64,000 nucleotides of DNA from Streptomyces sp. CB01580 (GCF_001905795.1 NZ_LIXJ01000016.1:1550-65549), one strand, 5' to 3'. Shown: positions 7,494-16,571, counted from the first letter of the stretch. The notes: a model not told the origin generated them from the sequence alone. Numbers and translations: made by a program.

Positions 7494-8519
7494 TCAGGCC
7501 CCGTCCGGGTCGGCCCGTTCCAGGGCCGGGCGCCTCGGCGCCGCCGACTCGGTCAGCAGGTACTCGGCCGCCGCCGTGTCCGTCACCAGGCTGGTGACCA
7601 GACCGGACCGCAGCACCGCCCCGATCGCGGCGGCCTTGCGCCGGCCGCCCGCGATCGCGACCACTTCCGGGATCCGGCGCAGGCGGTCGGCCTCGACCGT
7701 GATGCACCGCTCCCCCAGGTCCCGGCCGACCCGGCGCCCCTCCGTGTCGAAGAGGTGCGCGGACATCTCCGCCGCGACACCGAGCGAGGCGTAGTGGGCG
7801 CGCTCCTCGTCCGTGAGCATGTCGTGGACCGTGGAGATGCCCGGCTCCCAGGAGCCGATGGACACCGCGGCGACCGTCACCTTGTCGAAGTAGTCGAAGG
7901 CGCGGGCGATGCCCGTCTGATGGCGCAGCGCGGCGGCCGTGGCCGAATCGGGGAGCAGCATCGGCGCATAGATGGGGTGGGCCTCGCCGCCCGCCACCTG
8001 GGCGGCGCGGCGGACCGCCTCGACCGAGCCGCGTTCGGCCGTCCCCGCGTCGTACACACCGGTGAGCTGCACGACGGTGCACGGGGGCAGCCGGTCGAGG
8101 GCGGCGGCCATGTGGATCGTGGACCGGCCCCAGGCGAGACCGAGCACATCGCCCTCGGTCACCAGTTCGCCGAGCAGATCGGCCGCGACCTCCCCCAGGT
8201 TCTCCGGGTCGGGTGCGTCGTCGGGCTCCTCCGCGGGCGATTCGACGACCACCGCGTGACGCAGCCCGTAACGGGCCCGGAGCGCGTCGGAACGCTCGGC
8301 GTCCAGCTCGGCGGGGACACGGATCTCGATGCGCACGAGGTCGCGTTCGAGCGCCGTCTCCAGGACCCGGGCCACCTTGAAGCGGCTGACACCGAACTCC
8401 TCGGCGATCTGGATCTTCGACTTTCCTTCGAGGTAGAAGCGGCGGGCCATGGCCGCCGCCTGCACCAGCTCCGCGGGCCCCATCCGCAGGGCGGACCGTC
8501 CCGCCGACATTGCAGACAC
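7494..8519 (-). CDS. SorC-family (DeoR-like) sugar-responsive transcriptional regulator
   Basis: A 341-residue protein with an N-terminal HTH (about residues 31-55, around IQIAEEFGVSRFKVARVLE) and a large C-terminal sugar-phosphate-binding domain of the SorC/CggR type (VLGLAWGRSTIHMAAAL, then TVAAVSIGSWEPG). The GTG at 8517-8519 is preferred because GAGGAG lies six bases before it. An upstream GTG at 8543 and an ATG at 8510 are less well placed. Relatives bind phosphorylated sugars and repress or activate sugar genes. It lies 153 bp downstream of rpe on the same strand, so a link to pentose phosphate metabolism is possible but inferred. Confidence 0.9.
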   Translation of the reverse strand: MSAMSAGRSALRMGPAELVQAAAMARRFYLEGKSKIQIAEEFGVSRFKVARVLETALERDLVRIEIRVPAELDAERSDALRARYGLRHAVVVESPAEEPDDAPDPENLGEVAADLLGELVTEGDVLGLAWGRSTIHMAAALDRLPPCTVVQLTGVYDAGTAERGSVEAVRRAAQVAGGEAHPIYAPMLLPDSATAAALRHQTGIARAFDYFDKVTVAAVSIGSWEPGISTVHDMLTDEERAHYASLGVAAEMSAHLFDTEGRRVGRDLGERCITVEADRLRRIPEVVAIAGGRRKAAAIGAVLRSGLVTSLVTDTAAAEYLLTESAAPRRPALERADPDGA

Positions 8520-8672
8520 CGCGATCTCCTCACTGCTGTTCACACTCTCGATACGCCGTTCATCCTGTCAGATCCGGCGATCCCTGATCGGTCCCGTCGG
8601 ACCGCGTTCATCCGCCCTTGGTCGGGCCGACTTCCGTTCGGGGCCGGAGCGCGTTCCGGCCGTGGTTCGGTG

Positions 8673-9356
8673 TCAGTGGCGGCAGGCCCAGGCGGCCGAG
8701 GCGGTGGCCTCGTCGGCCTGGGCGCGCAGGGCGCGCACCGCCTCGGCGGGGTCCTCGGCCCCGTAGACCGCCGAGCCGGCGACGAAGACGTCCGCCCCGG
8801 CCTCGGCGCACTGCTCGATGGTGGACCCGGAGACGCCACCGTCGACCTGGAGCCAGAGTTCGAGCCCGTGCTTGGAGATCAGCTCACGGGTGCGGCGGAT
8901 CTTCGGCAGCATGATGTCCAGGAACGCCTGGCCGCCGAAGCCCGGCTCCACCGTCATGATCAGCAGCATGTCGAGCTCGGGGAGCAGGTCCTCGTACGGC
9001 TCGATGGGCGTCGCGGGCTTGAGCGCCATGGAGGCGCGGGCGCCCTTGGCCCGGATCTCCCGCGCCAGCCGCACGGGGGCGGCGGCGGCCTCCGCGTGGA
9101 AGGTGACGGATCCGGCTCCCGCCTCGACGTACTGCGGCGCCCAGCGGTCCGCGTCCTCGATCATCAGATGGCAGTCCAGCGGGGTGCCCGTGGCCCGGCT
9201 GAGCGCTTCCACGATCGGCACACCGAGGGTCAGGTTGGGGACGAAGTGGTTGTCCATCACGTCGACGTGGAGCCAGTCGGCGCCTTCGACCGCCTTCGCC
9301 TCCTCGGCGAGGCGGGCGAAATCGGCGGACAGGATGCTGGGGTTGATCTGGGCCAT
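8673..9356 (-). CDS. rpe: Ribulose-phosphate 3-epimerase
   Basis: A 227-residue TIM-barrel enzyme that interconverts ribulose 5-phosphate and xylulose 5-phosphate in the pentose phosphate pathway. Family motifs are intact: INPSILSADF at the N-terminus, WLHVDVMDNHFVPN with the metal-binding His and Asp, DCHLMIED, TVEPGFGGQ and the phosphate-binding VDGGVSG. The ATG at 9354-9356 gives the usual start MAQINPSILSADF; the frame is open 17 codons further up but without similarity. It lies downstream of rsmB with a 203-bp gap and upstream of the SorC regulator. Confidence 0.97.
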   Translation of the reverse strand: MAQINPSILSADFARLAEEAKAVEGADWLHVDVMDNHFVPNLTLGVPIVEALSRATGTPLDCHLMIEDADRWAPQYVEAGAGSVTFHAEAAAAPVRLAREIRAKGARASMALKPATPIEPYEDLLPELDMLLIMTVEPGFGGQAFLDIMLPKIRRTRELISKHGLELWLQVDGGVSGSTIEQCAEAGADVFVAGSAVYGAEDPAEAVRALRAQADEATASAAWACRH

Positions 9357-9559
9357 GTGCCAAGCCTGCCATGCTCCGCACCGGTTCCCCGCCCCTGCGC
9401 GGGCCAAAGCCTCACGGGATCGTTACAGTTCGCGGGATCCGGGCCGCACCATCCGCCCGATCCGGACGTTTCGGCCGTCGCACGCGGACCCCGGGCGGCC
9501 CGTGAACGACGGCCGGTCGGCCGGGACGTCGCGCGGCGCTCCCTACGCCCGCTGCGTCG

Positions 9560-10993
9560 TCAGCCGGTGCGCCGCAGCAGCGCCAGGTACATCGCGTCCG
9601 TGCCGTGCAGATGCGGCCACAGCTGGACGTCGGGTCCGTCCCCGAGCGCGGGCACTCCCGGCATCAGCGGGCGGGCGTCGATCCATTCCGCCTCGGCCGG
9701 CCTGCCGCCGCGCCCCCTGAGCACGTCCTCGACGACGACCCGGGTCTCCGCGAGATGCGGCGAGCAGGTCGCGTAGCCGACGACGCCGCCGACCCGTACC
9801 GCCGCCAACGCCTCGCGCAGCAGACCGCGTTGCAGCGGCGCGAAACCCTCCAGGTCCTCCGGCCGACGCCGCCAGCGCGCCTCCGGACGGCGCCGCAGCG
9901 CGCCCAGTCCGGAGCACGGCACGTCCATCAGGATCCGGTCGAAGGTGCCCGGACGCCACGGCGGGCGGGTGCCGTCGGCGGTGACCACCTGGTACGGGCC
10001 GGGGTTGCCGGCCAGCGCGCGCTCGACCAGGCGGGCCCGGTGCGGCTGCTTCTCGGCGGCGAGCAGGGCGGCCCCGCGTCCGGCGGCCAGCGCAGCGAGC
10101 AGGGCGGCCTTGCCCCCCGGCCCCGCGCAGCCGTCGAGCCACCGGGAGTCACGGCCCTCCAGGGGGGCGTGGGCGAGGGCCGCGGCCACCAGCTGGCTGC
10201 CTTCGTCCTGGACCCCGGCGCGCCCTTCCCGCACCGCCTCCAGGACGCCGGGCTCGCCGCCCTCGGCCATCCGCACGGCGTAGGGCGACCAGCGGCCGGG
10301 CAGGCCGTTCTCCTCGCCGAGGGCGGTGAGGAGTTCCTCGGTCGTGGACCGGCCGGGGCGGGCGACGAGCGTGACCTCGGGCCGTTCGTTGTCCGCCTCC
10401 AGGAGGTTCTCGATCCCGGCCCGGCCGCCGCCCAGCGCGTCCCAGAGGGCGGAGACGACCCAGCGGGGATGCGAGTGCACGACCGCGAGGTGGTCCTCGG
10501 GGTCCTCGTCGTACGGCGGGGCGACACGCTCCAGCCAGCCGTCGAGGTCGTCCGCGGCGACCTTCCGCAGCACGGCGTTGACGAACTTGGCCCGCCCCTC
10601 GCCGAGCACCACCCGGGCCAGTTCCACACTGGCGGAGACCGCGGCGTGGGTGGGGATGCGGGTGCCGAGCAACTGGTGCACGCCCATGTCGAGCACGTCG
10701 AGGACCGGCGGGTCGACCTCGCGCAGCGGCCGGTCGATGCAGGCCGCGACGATCGCGTCGTACGTCCCCTGGCGGCGCAGCGTCCCGTAGACCAGCTCGG
10801 TCGCCAGCGCCGCGTCCCGGTTGTCGAAGTCACCCGCGGCGCGGGCCTTCTTCAGCAGCGGGGGCAGGACGAGGTTGGCGTACGCGTCGCGTTCGTCGAC
10901 GGCCCTGAGCGCCTCGAAGGCGAGGAACCGGACGGGGTCCTTCTTCGGACGGCGATGCGGCTTGGCGGGACGGCGACGCTGCTGGTCGTTCAC
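9560..10993 (-). CDS. rsmB: 16S rRNA (cytosine-967-C5)-methyltransferase
   Basis: A 477-residue RsmB/Sun protein. An N-terminal NusB-like RNA-binding domain (about residues 20-150) precedes a SAM-dependent methyltransferase domain with the SAM-binding motif DGCAGPGGKAALLA, the catalytic cysteine in MDVPCSGLG and the second cysteine in GYATCSPHLAE. The frame runs on upstream without a stop into the out-of-frame shadow of fmt. The GTG at 10991-10993 with GGAG ten bases before it is the sensible start (VNDQQRRRPAK). It follows fmt by 98 bp, the fmt-rsmB pairing known from many bacteria. Confidence 0.95.
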   Translation of the reverse strand: MNDQQRRRPAKPHRRPKKDPVRFLAFEALRAVDERDAYANLVLPPLLKKARAAGDFDNRDAALATELVYGTLRRQGTYDAIVAACIDRPLREVDPPVLDVLDMGVHQLLGTRIPTHAAVSASVELARVVLGEGRAKFVNAVLRKVAADDLDGWLERVAPPYDEDPEDHLAVVHSHPRWVVSALWDALGGGRAGIENLLEADNERPEVTLVARPGRSTTEELLTALGEENGLPGRWSPYAVRMAEGGEPGVLEAVREGRAGVQDEGSQLVAAALAHAPLEGRDSRWLDGCAGPGGKAALLAALAAGRGAALLAAEKQPHRARLVERALAGNPGPYQVVTADGTRPPWRPGTFDRILMDVPCSGLGALRRRPEARWRRRPEDLEGFAPLQRGLLREALAAVRVGGVVGYATCSPHLAETRVVVEDVLRGRGGRPAEAEWIDARPLMPGVPALGDGPDVQLWPHLHGTDAMYLALLRRTG

Positions 10994-11091
10994 GTGAAAG
11001 GTGCTCCGCTGGTGGTGAGGGGACGAACCCCCCAAGCCTACGTCGCCGCGCCCGGCCCCCGGGGCCCTCGGGGGCGTCACCCGACGGGCTC

Positions 11092-12024
11092 TCAGGCCCC
11101 CAGCAGCTCGCCGTGGACGATCCGCACCCCGCGGGCCCAGTCCGCGGCCCTCATCGGCTTCTTGCCCTGCGGCTGGACCCAGAGCAGTTCGACGGCGTGC
11201 GACCCGGTGCCGACGTACACGTTGTTCTTCGCCGCCGACAGCTCGCCGGGCGCCAGGTCCGCGCGGTCCGTCACCGGGGTCACCTGGACCAGTTTCAGGC
11301 GTTCGCCGCGGAACACCGTCCACGCGCCGGGAGCGGGGGTGCAGCCGCGCACCACCCGGTCGACCCGCAGGGCGGGCTCGGACCACCGCACCCGGGCGTC
11401 CTCGGCGGTGATCTTCGGGGCGAGGGTCACGCCGTCGGCGGGCTGGGGCACCGCGTGCAGCGTGCCGTCCTCGATGCCGTCCATGGTCGCCACGAGCAGC
11501 CCCGACCCGGCGAACGCCAGGCGGGTGAGCAGGTCGCCGCTGGTGTCGGTGGGACGCACCTCCTCGGTGAGGACGCCGTACACCGGACCGGAGTCCAGCC
11601 CCTCCTCGATCAGGAAGGTCGACGCCCCGGTCACCTCGTCCCCGGCCATGACCGCGTGCTGGACGGGGGCCGCGCCGCGCCAGGCGGGCAGCAGCGAGAA
11701 GTGGAGGTTGACCCAGCCGTGGGCGGGCACGTCGAGCGCGGTCCTGGGCAGCAGCGCCCCGTAGGCGACGACCGGGCAGCAGTCCGGAGCGATCTCCCGC
11801 AGCCGCGCCAGGAAGTCCTCGTCGCGCGGCCTGGCGGGCTTGAGCACCTCGATCCCGGCCTCCTCGGCACGCTCCGCGACGGGGCTGGCGACCAGTCGGC
11901 GGCCCCGCCCGGCCGGTGCGTCGGGCCGGGTGACGACGGCCGCCACCTCGTGCCGGTCGGAGGCGATCAGGGCGTCCAGGGCGGGTACGGCAACCTCGGG
12001 GGTGCCTGCGAAGACGAGCTTCAT
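11092..12024 (-). CDS. fmt: Methionyl-tRNA formyltransferase
   Basis: A 310-residue enzyme that formylates initiator Met-tRNA with 10-formyltetrahydrofolate. The start MKLVFAGTPEVAVPAL is at 12022-12024. The catalytic segment VNLHFSLLPAWRGAAP and the C-terminal tRNA-binding domain are complete. The longer open frame to 12129 is not supported. It is transcribed towards rsmB and diverges from the small HTH gene at 12306. Confidence 0.97.
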   Translation of the reverse strand: MKLVFAGTPEVAVPALDALIASDRHEVAAVVTRPDAPAGRGRRLVASPVAERAEEAGIEVLKPARPRDEDFLARLREIAPDCCPVVAYGALLPRTALDVPAHGWVNLHFSLLPAWRGAAPVQHAVMAGDEVTGASTFLIEEGLDSGPVYGVLTEEVRPTDTSGDLLTRLAFAGSGLLVATMDGIEDGTLHAVPQPADGVTLAPKITAEDARVRWSEPALRVDRVVRGCTPAPGAWTVFRGERLKLVQVTPVTDRADLAPGELSAAKNNVYVGTGSHAVELLWVQPQGKKPMRAADWARGVRIVHGELLGA

Positions 12025-12228
12025 GGGTGGCTGACTGCCTCTCGGGCCGGAACGTACGGTGAACTGCGACGCGGGGGGCCGACCGGCGCGGTGGGACGAC
12101 GCCGCTCCGGTCCGCCGGTCGGCCCCCAAGTCTATGGGCCGGGTGCTCGGGGGGCGTACGCGTCACCGCGCGCCCCTCGGGGATGCGCTCGCGCCCCCGC
12201 ACGTGACCAGATCACCGACTGTCGCGTT

Positions 12229-12246
12229 GGTCAAGAGAGATTGACC
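12229..12246. promoter_or_regulatory. Inverted repeat, candidate operator between fmt and the HTH gene
   Basis: GGTCAA and TTGACC form a perfect 6-bp inverted repeat with a 6-base spacer, about 60 bases upstream of the HTH gene start. A GTGA-N5-TCAC element lies about 25 bases further upstream. The dyad resembles a homodimer operator; no regulator is known for it. Confidence 0.3.
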
Positions 12247-12305
12247 GAAGCGGGCCGCCACGGTGCGGCCCGATCCCTTTCAACGCCGGTTCGAGAGGCT
12301 TCTTC

Positions 12306-12854
12306 ATGGCCGACCACGCAACCCACGACGCCCAAGCGCGGGCCAGCCTGCATCTGTTGGTGCGGGACATCGAGCGGGTCCGGCGGCAGGTGGACGCGCT
12401 GCGCACGCTCACCGCCCAACTGGGCAACGTCTACCGACCGCGCCGCTCCGGCCCGTCCACGGGCTTCGTCGTCTACGGCAGGGCCCCGGCCCCCACCGTC
12501 AGGCTGGCCCAGGAACTGCGCGACAGCGTAGAGACCCTGGTCACCGCGGCGGTGGACTTCGACCGTTCGCTGGGTTTCTCCTGGGACGCGGTGGGCTCCG
12601 CGCTCGGGGTCACCAAGCAGGCGGTCCACCGCCGCTACGGCGCACGCCGCAACGCCCGGCAGCCCGGAGCGGCCGAGCCGGCCGGGGAGGGCGCCGTGCC
12701 GCGCCCGATGCCCATGGCGCCCGGCTCCGGCGGCACCCCGCCCCTGCCGGCGGTGCCCGCCGCGCGCTCCATGCCCCCGCAGCACCCGGCGGACCGTCCG
12801 GCACTGCGCGAGGACCTGCGCCCCGGGGTCTTCCCCGGCCCGCGCAACGGCTGA
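12306..12854 (+). CDS. Conserved HTH-containing hypothetical protein
   Basis: A 182-residue protein with no assignable function. Residues about 10-40 form a charged helix, a central helical region follows, and SWDAVGSALGVTKQAVHRRYG (about 92-112) reads as a helix-turn-helix. The last 65 residues are Pro/Ala-rich and probably disordered. The ATG has GAGAGG about seven bases before it. Similar proteins stand next to priA in other Streptomyces as far as I recall. DNA binding is inferred from the HTH alone. It is followed by a hairpin terminator, so it is probably monocistronic. Confidence 0.85.
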   Translation: MADHATHDAQARASLHLLVRDIERVRRQVDALRTLTAQLGNVYRPRRSGPSTGFVVYGRAPAPTVRLAQELRDSVETLVTAAVDFDRSLGFSWDAVGSALGVTKQAVHRRYGARRNARQPGAAEPAGEGAVPRPMPMAPGSGGTPPLPAVPAARSMPPQHPADRPALREDLRPGVFPGPRNG

Positions 12855-12866
12855 CCACCCCGTCCA

Positions 12867-12899
12867 CTGCCCCGCCGCGCCCGACGCACGGCGGGGCAG
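12867..12899 (+). terminator. Terminator of the HTH hypothetical gene
   Basis: A perfect 11-bp stem (12867-12877 with 12889-12899) with an 11-base loop, 12 bases after the stop codon. Confidence 0.7.
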
Positions 12900-12966
12900 C
12901 CGTGTGCCCGGCGCTCCGGGCCCGTCGTCCGTGGCGGTCGTCGGCGCGTCGGACGGGCCGACGGGC

Positions 12967-12984
12967 CGGGCACACGTGTGCCCG
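12967..12984. repeat. Perfect 18-bp palindrome between convergent genes
   Basis: An uninterrupted palindrome centred on ACGT (half-site CGGGCACAC). It overlaps the left arm of the priA terminator by four bases. It could act as part of a bidirectional terminator array or as a protein-binding site. Confidence 0.5.
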
Positions 12985-13017
12985 CGCACCCGACCGCCAC
13001 GCCCCCGGGTGCGCGGG
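12981..13017 (-). terminator. Terminator downstream of priA
   Basis: A perfect 12-bp stem (12981-12992 with 13006-13017) with a 13-base loop, 39 bases after the priA stop codon on the minus strand. Confidence 0.7.
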
Positions 13018-13056
13018 CGGCGACGGACGCGCCCGGCCCGCTCCGGACCCGGGCCG

Positions 13057-15201
13057 TCAGCCGATGTCCGGCGGGTCCACCCGGATCCGGACCTGGCCGC
13101 CGCCGCCCCGCGCGAGCCGCGCCGCCTGCGCCGCCTTCAGCGCGGACGCCAGGGCCGTGCCGCTCCCCGGCGGAACCCTCACCAGCGCCCGCTCCCAGGG
13201 CTCTCCCGGCGGCGCGTCCCCGGGCCTGCGCGGCCTGCCCGGTTCGGTGCGCGGGAACGGGACCGGGCCGAGCACCTCGGCCTCGGGCGGCAGCTCGGCG
13301 GCGGCGAAGAAAGCGGCGAGCGCGTCCGGCGAACCGGTCACCGACGCCATCCGCGACACCGGCGGAAAGCCCAGCTCCGCCCGTTCCGCCAGCTCGCGGC
13401 GGGCGTGCCCGACCGGGTCCCACCGCACCAGCGCCTGCACGGGCCGCAGGGTCGGCTCGGCGACGACCACCACCGTGCCGCCCTGCGCCCGGCCCCGTAC
13501 CAGCGAGGCGGCGGCCGTCCAGCGCCGCAGCGCCTCCTCGCCGGCCCGCAGATCGGGACGCCCGACCAGCGCCCACCCGTCCAGCAGCAGCGCCGCCGCG
13601 TAGCCGCCCTCGGCCACGGGTTCGGCGCCGGGGGTGCTGACGACCAGCGCGGGCGCGTCCGGCACCGATTCCAGGACGTGGTCACGGCCCGAGGTGCGGA
13701 CCGGTACGGCGGGGAACGCCCTGCCGAGCTCCTCGGCGGTCCGGCGCGCGCCGACGACCTGGGCCCGCAGCCGGACGGAGCCGCAGGCGGCGCAGTGCCA
13801 GTCGGTCTCGGCGCGTCCGCACCAGGCGCATTCGAGATCCCGCTGGTCCGGTGCCTGGAGCGGTCCCGCGCAGTGACGGCACCGGGCCTGTTCGCGGCAG
13901 CGCTCGCAGGCCAGCCGGGGCACGTATCCCCGGCGCGGCACCTGGACCAGCACGGGGCCCTCGCGCAGCCCGTCACGGACGGTCCGCCAGGCCAGGCTGG
14001 GAAGCCGGGCCGCCCGGGCGGCCCCGTCCCTCGCCAGTTCCCCGTCGCCCACGGTGCGCACCAGGGGCGCCGCGGTCCGCAGCTGCTCCCGGTCCGCGGC
14101 CAGCGGCAGCGCCCAGCCGCTCTCCACCAGCTGCGCGGCCTCCACCGTGCAGCTCGTGGCGCCGAGCAGGAACGCGCACCGCGCGTGCGCCGCCCTGAGT
14201 TCGAGCACTTCCCGCACGTGCGGGAAGGGGGCGTTGTCGTCGCTGTGGCTGGAGTCCCCGTCGTCCCAGACGGCCACCAGGCCCAGGTTCGCGACCGGCG
14301 CGAACATCGCGGCGCGCGTCCCCACCACCGCCCGCACCGAGCCGCGCCGCACGGCCAGCCACTCCCGGTAGCGCTTCTCCGGCCCGGAGTCGGCGGTCAG
14401 CAGGGCGTGGCGCCCCTCGCCGAGCAGTTCGGTGAGGGCCGCGTCCACCCGGCCCGCGGCCCGGCCGTCCGGTACGACGACGAGGGCGCCCCGGCCGGAG
14501 GCGAGCGTCGCGGCCACGGCCCCGGCGATCTCGCGCGGCCAGTGCGGTCCGGGCAGCGCCGTCCACACGGCCCGGGGCGCGCCGCCCTCGGCCAGGGCCC
14601 GCAGGAACGCGGGCCCCTGCGGGTACCGCTCCCAGCTGCCCGGCCGCGGCGGGGGCGGCGGGGGCAGGGGCGCGGGCGAGGGCTTGGACTCGGCCCTGCC
14701 GTTGCGGGGCGGCACGGCCAGTTGCAGCACGTCGGCGAGACTGCCCGCGTACCGGTCGGCGACGGCGCGCGCGAGCGCGAGCAGTTCCGGGCTCAGCACC
14801 GGCTCGGGCGACACGACGTAGGCGAGCGCGGCGAGCGCCCCCGGGTAGTCGGATTCGGCGAGCCGCTCGACGAGGAAGCCGTCGATCAGTCCCCCGCCCT
14901 CGCGCCGTCCGCCGCGCACGTGGCGGGAACCGGCGCCGAACCGCACGCGCACCCGCACCCCGGGCCGGGCGTCGGCGTCGAGCTCCTCGGGCACGGCATA
15001 GTCGAAGTACTGGTCGAGATGGAGCGCGCCCTTGTTGACCAGGACCCGGGCGACGGGCAGCTCCTCGGCGAGCGCGGCACCGCGCCAGGTCCGCGGCTTG
15101 GCCCGCGGCACCTTCGCCCCGCGCACCGTCTCCCGGATCAGCGCGAGCTGCTCCCCGGCCCCGGGCCCGGGGTCGCCGGATCGCTTGTCGTCGCTGCTCA
15201 C
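13057..15201 (-). CDS. priA: Primosomal protein N' PriA, helicase-deficient actinobacterial form
   Basis: A 714-residue PriA homologue. The N-terminal DNA-binding domain is recognisable (about residues 45-165). The zinc-binding region is intact with eight cysteines: C432, C435, C441, C444, C458, C461, C470 and C473. The ATPase motifs are not: the Walker A position reads TALPGPHWPRE (about 214-224) with no GKT, and the DEEH box is replaced by VWDDGDSSH (311-319). Actinobacterial PriA proteins are known to lack functional helicase motifs, so it probably acts as a structural replication-restart factor. The GTG at 15199-15201 is placed well after AGGA. The open frame extends far into metK out of frame and should be ignored. 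Confidence 0.93.
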   Translation of the reverse strand: MSSDDKRSGDPGPGAGEQLALIRETVRGAKVPRAKPRTWRGAALAEELPVARVLVNKGALHLDQYFDYAVPEELDADARPGVRVRVRFGAGSRHVRGGRREGGGLIDGFLVERLAESDYPGALAALAYVVSPEPVLSPELLALARAVADRYAGSLADVLQLAVPPRNGRAESKPSPAPLPPPPPPRPGSWERYPQGPAFLRALAEGGAPRAVWTALPGPHWPREIAGAVAATLASGRGALVVVPDGRAAGRVDAALTELLGEGRHALLTADSGPEKRYREWLAVRRGSVRAVVGTRAAMFAPVANLGLVAVWDDGDSSHSDDNAPFPHVREVLELRAAHARCAFLLGATSCTVEAAQLVESGWALPLAADREQLRTAAPLVRTVGDGELARDGAARAARLPSLAWRTVRDGLREGPVLVQVPRRGYVPRLACERCREQARCRHCAGPLQAPDQRDLECAWCGRAETDWHCAACGSVRLRAQVVGARRTAEELGRAFPAVPVRTSGRDHVLESVPDAPALVVSTPGAEPVAEGGYAAALLLDGWALVGRPDLRAGEEALRRWTAAASLVRGRAQGGTVVVVAEPTLRPVQALVRWDPVGHARRELAERAELGFPPVSRMASVTGSPDALAAFFAAAELPPEAEVLGPVPFPRTEPGRPRRPGDAPPGEPWERALVRVPPGSGTALASALKAAQAARLARGGGGQVRIRVDPPDIG

Positions 15202-15278
15202 AGCCACATTCCTACCAGACCCCGCGGACAGCGCCTCCCGAGTCGGAGCCCGCCCCGGGGCAGAGCGCCGGGAGCACG

Positions 15279-15320
15279 CGCCGGGGCCCGGACACCCTGT
15301 GCGGTGTCCGGGCCCCGGCG
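15279..15320 (-). terminator. Strong terminator downstream of metK
   Basis: An 18-bp perfect stem (15279-15296 with 15303-15320) with a 6-base loop, 27 bases after the metK stop codon and 78 bases before the priA start. Confidence 0.88.
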
Positions 15321-15347
15321 TACGGCTGAGGGCTGTTCCCCGGGTCG

Positions 15348-16571
15348 TTACAGACCGGCCGCCTTGCGCAGCGCCTCCACGCGGTCCGTGCGCTCCCAGG
15401 TGAAGTCGGGGAGCTCGCGGCCGAAGTGGCCGTAGGCCGCGGTCTGGGCGTAGATCGGACGCAGCAGGTTGAGGTCGCGGATGATCGCGGCCGGGCGGAG
15501 GTCGAAGACCTCGCCGATGGCGTGCTCGATCTTCTCGGTCTCGACGGTGGCGGTGCCGAAGGTCTCGACGAAGAGGCCGACCGGCTCGGCCTTGCCGATC
15601 GCGTACGCGACCTGCACCTCGCAGCGGGCGGCGAGACCCGCGGCGACGACGTTCTTGGCGACCCAGCGCATGGCGTAGGCGGCCGAGCGGTCGACCTTGG
15701 ACGGGTCCTTGCCGGAGAAGGCTCCGCCGCCGTGGCGGGCCATGCCGCCGTACGTGTCGATGATGATCTTGCGGCCGGTCAGACCGGCGTCGCCCATCGG
15801 GCCGCCGATCTCGAAGCGGCCGGTCGGGTTGACCAGCAGCCGGTAGCCGTCGGTGTCCAGCTTGATGCCGTCCTCGACGAGCTGCGCCAGCACGTGCTCG
15901 ACGACGAACTCGCGGATGTCGGGCGCGAGCAGCGAGTCGAGGTCGATGTCGCTGGCGTGCTGCGAGGAGACGACGACCGTGTCGAGGCGGACCGCCTTGT
16001 CGCCGTCGTACTCGATGGTGACCTGGGTCTTGCCGTCGGGGCGCAGGTAGGGGATGGTCCCGTTCTTGCGGACCTCGGAGAGCCTGCGCGAGAGCCGGTG
16101 CGCGAGGTGGATCGGGAGCGGCATGAGCTCGGGCGTCTCGTCGCACGCGTAGCCGAACATCAGGCCCTGGTCGCCGGCGCCCTGCTTGTCGAGGTCGTCG
16201 CCCTCGCCGCCCGCGGCGGAACCCTCGACCCGCGCCTCGTAGGCCGTGTCGACGCCCTGCGCGATGTCGGGCGACTGGGCGCCGATGGAGACCGAGACAC
16301 CGCAGGAGGCGCCGTCGAAGCCCTTCTTGGAGGAGTCGTAGCCGATCTCCAGGACCTTGTTGCGCACGAGGGTCGGGATGTCGGCGTAGGCCTTGGTCGT
16401 GACCTCACCCGCAACGTGCACCAGACCGGTGGTGATCAGGGTCTCGACGGCGACGCGCGAGGTGGGGTCCTCGCGGAGCAGTGCGTCGAGGATCGTGTCG
16501 CTGATCTGGTCAGCGATCTTGTCGGGGTGACCCTCGGTGACGGACTCCGAGGTGAAGAGACGGCGGGACAC
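15348..16571 (-). CDS. metK: S-adenosylmethionine synthetase
   Basis: A 407-residue methionine adenosyltransferase that makes SAM from methionine and ATP. The diagnostic motifs are all present: GHPDK near the N-terminus, GAGDQGLMFGYA and the P-loop GGGAFSGKDPSKVD. A short Ala/Gly/Asp-rich insertion (AAGGEGDDLDKQ) precedes the GAGDQG motif, as in other actinomycete enzymes. The GTG start has GGAG five bases upstream. SAM level influences antibiotic production and sporulation in Streptomyces. No SAM riboswitch could be recognised in the 244-bp leader region. Confidence 0.98.
   Translation of the reverse strand: MSRRLFTSESVTEGHPDKIADQISDTILDALLREDPTSRVAVETLITTGLVHVAGEVTTKAYADIPTLVRNKVLEIGYDSSKKGFDGASCGVSVSIGAQSPDIAQGVDTAYEARVEGSAAGGEGDDLDKQGAGDQGLMFGYACDETPELMPLPIHLAHRLSRRLSEVRKNGTIPYLRPDGKTQVTIEYDGDKAVRLDTVVVSSQHASDIDLDSLLAPDIREFVVEHVLAQLVEDGIKLDTDGYRLLVNPTGRFEIGGPMGDAGLTGRKIIIDTYGGMARHGGGAFSGKDPSKVDRSAAYAMRWVAKNVVAAGLAARCEVQVAYAIGKAEPVGLFVETFGTATVETEKIEHAIGEVFDLRPAAIIRDLNLLRPIYAQTAAYGHFGRELPDFTWERTDRVEALRKAAGL

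Noticed and set aside
13057..16146. Extension of priA to a 1029-residue protein
   Set aside because: The extra N-terminal part is an out-of-frame reading of metK and the terminator; the GTG at 15201 has a good ribosome-binding site.
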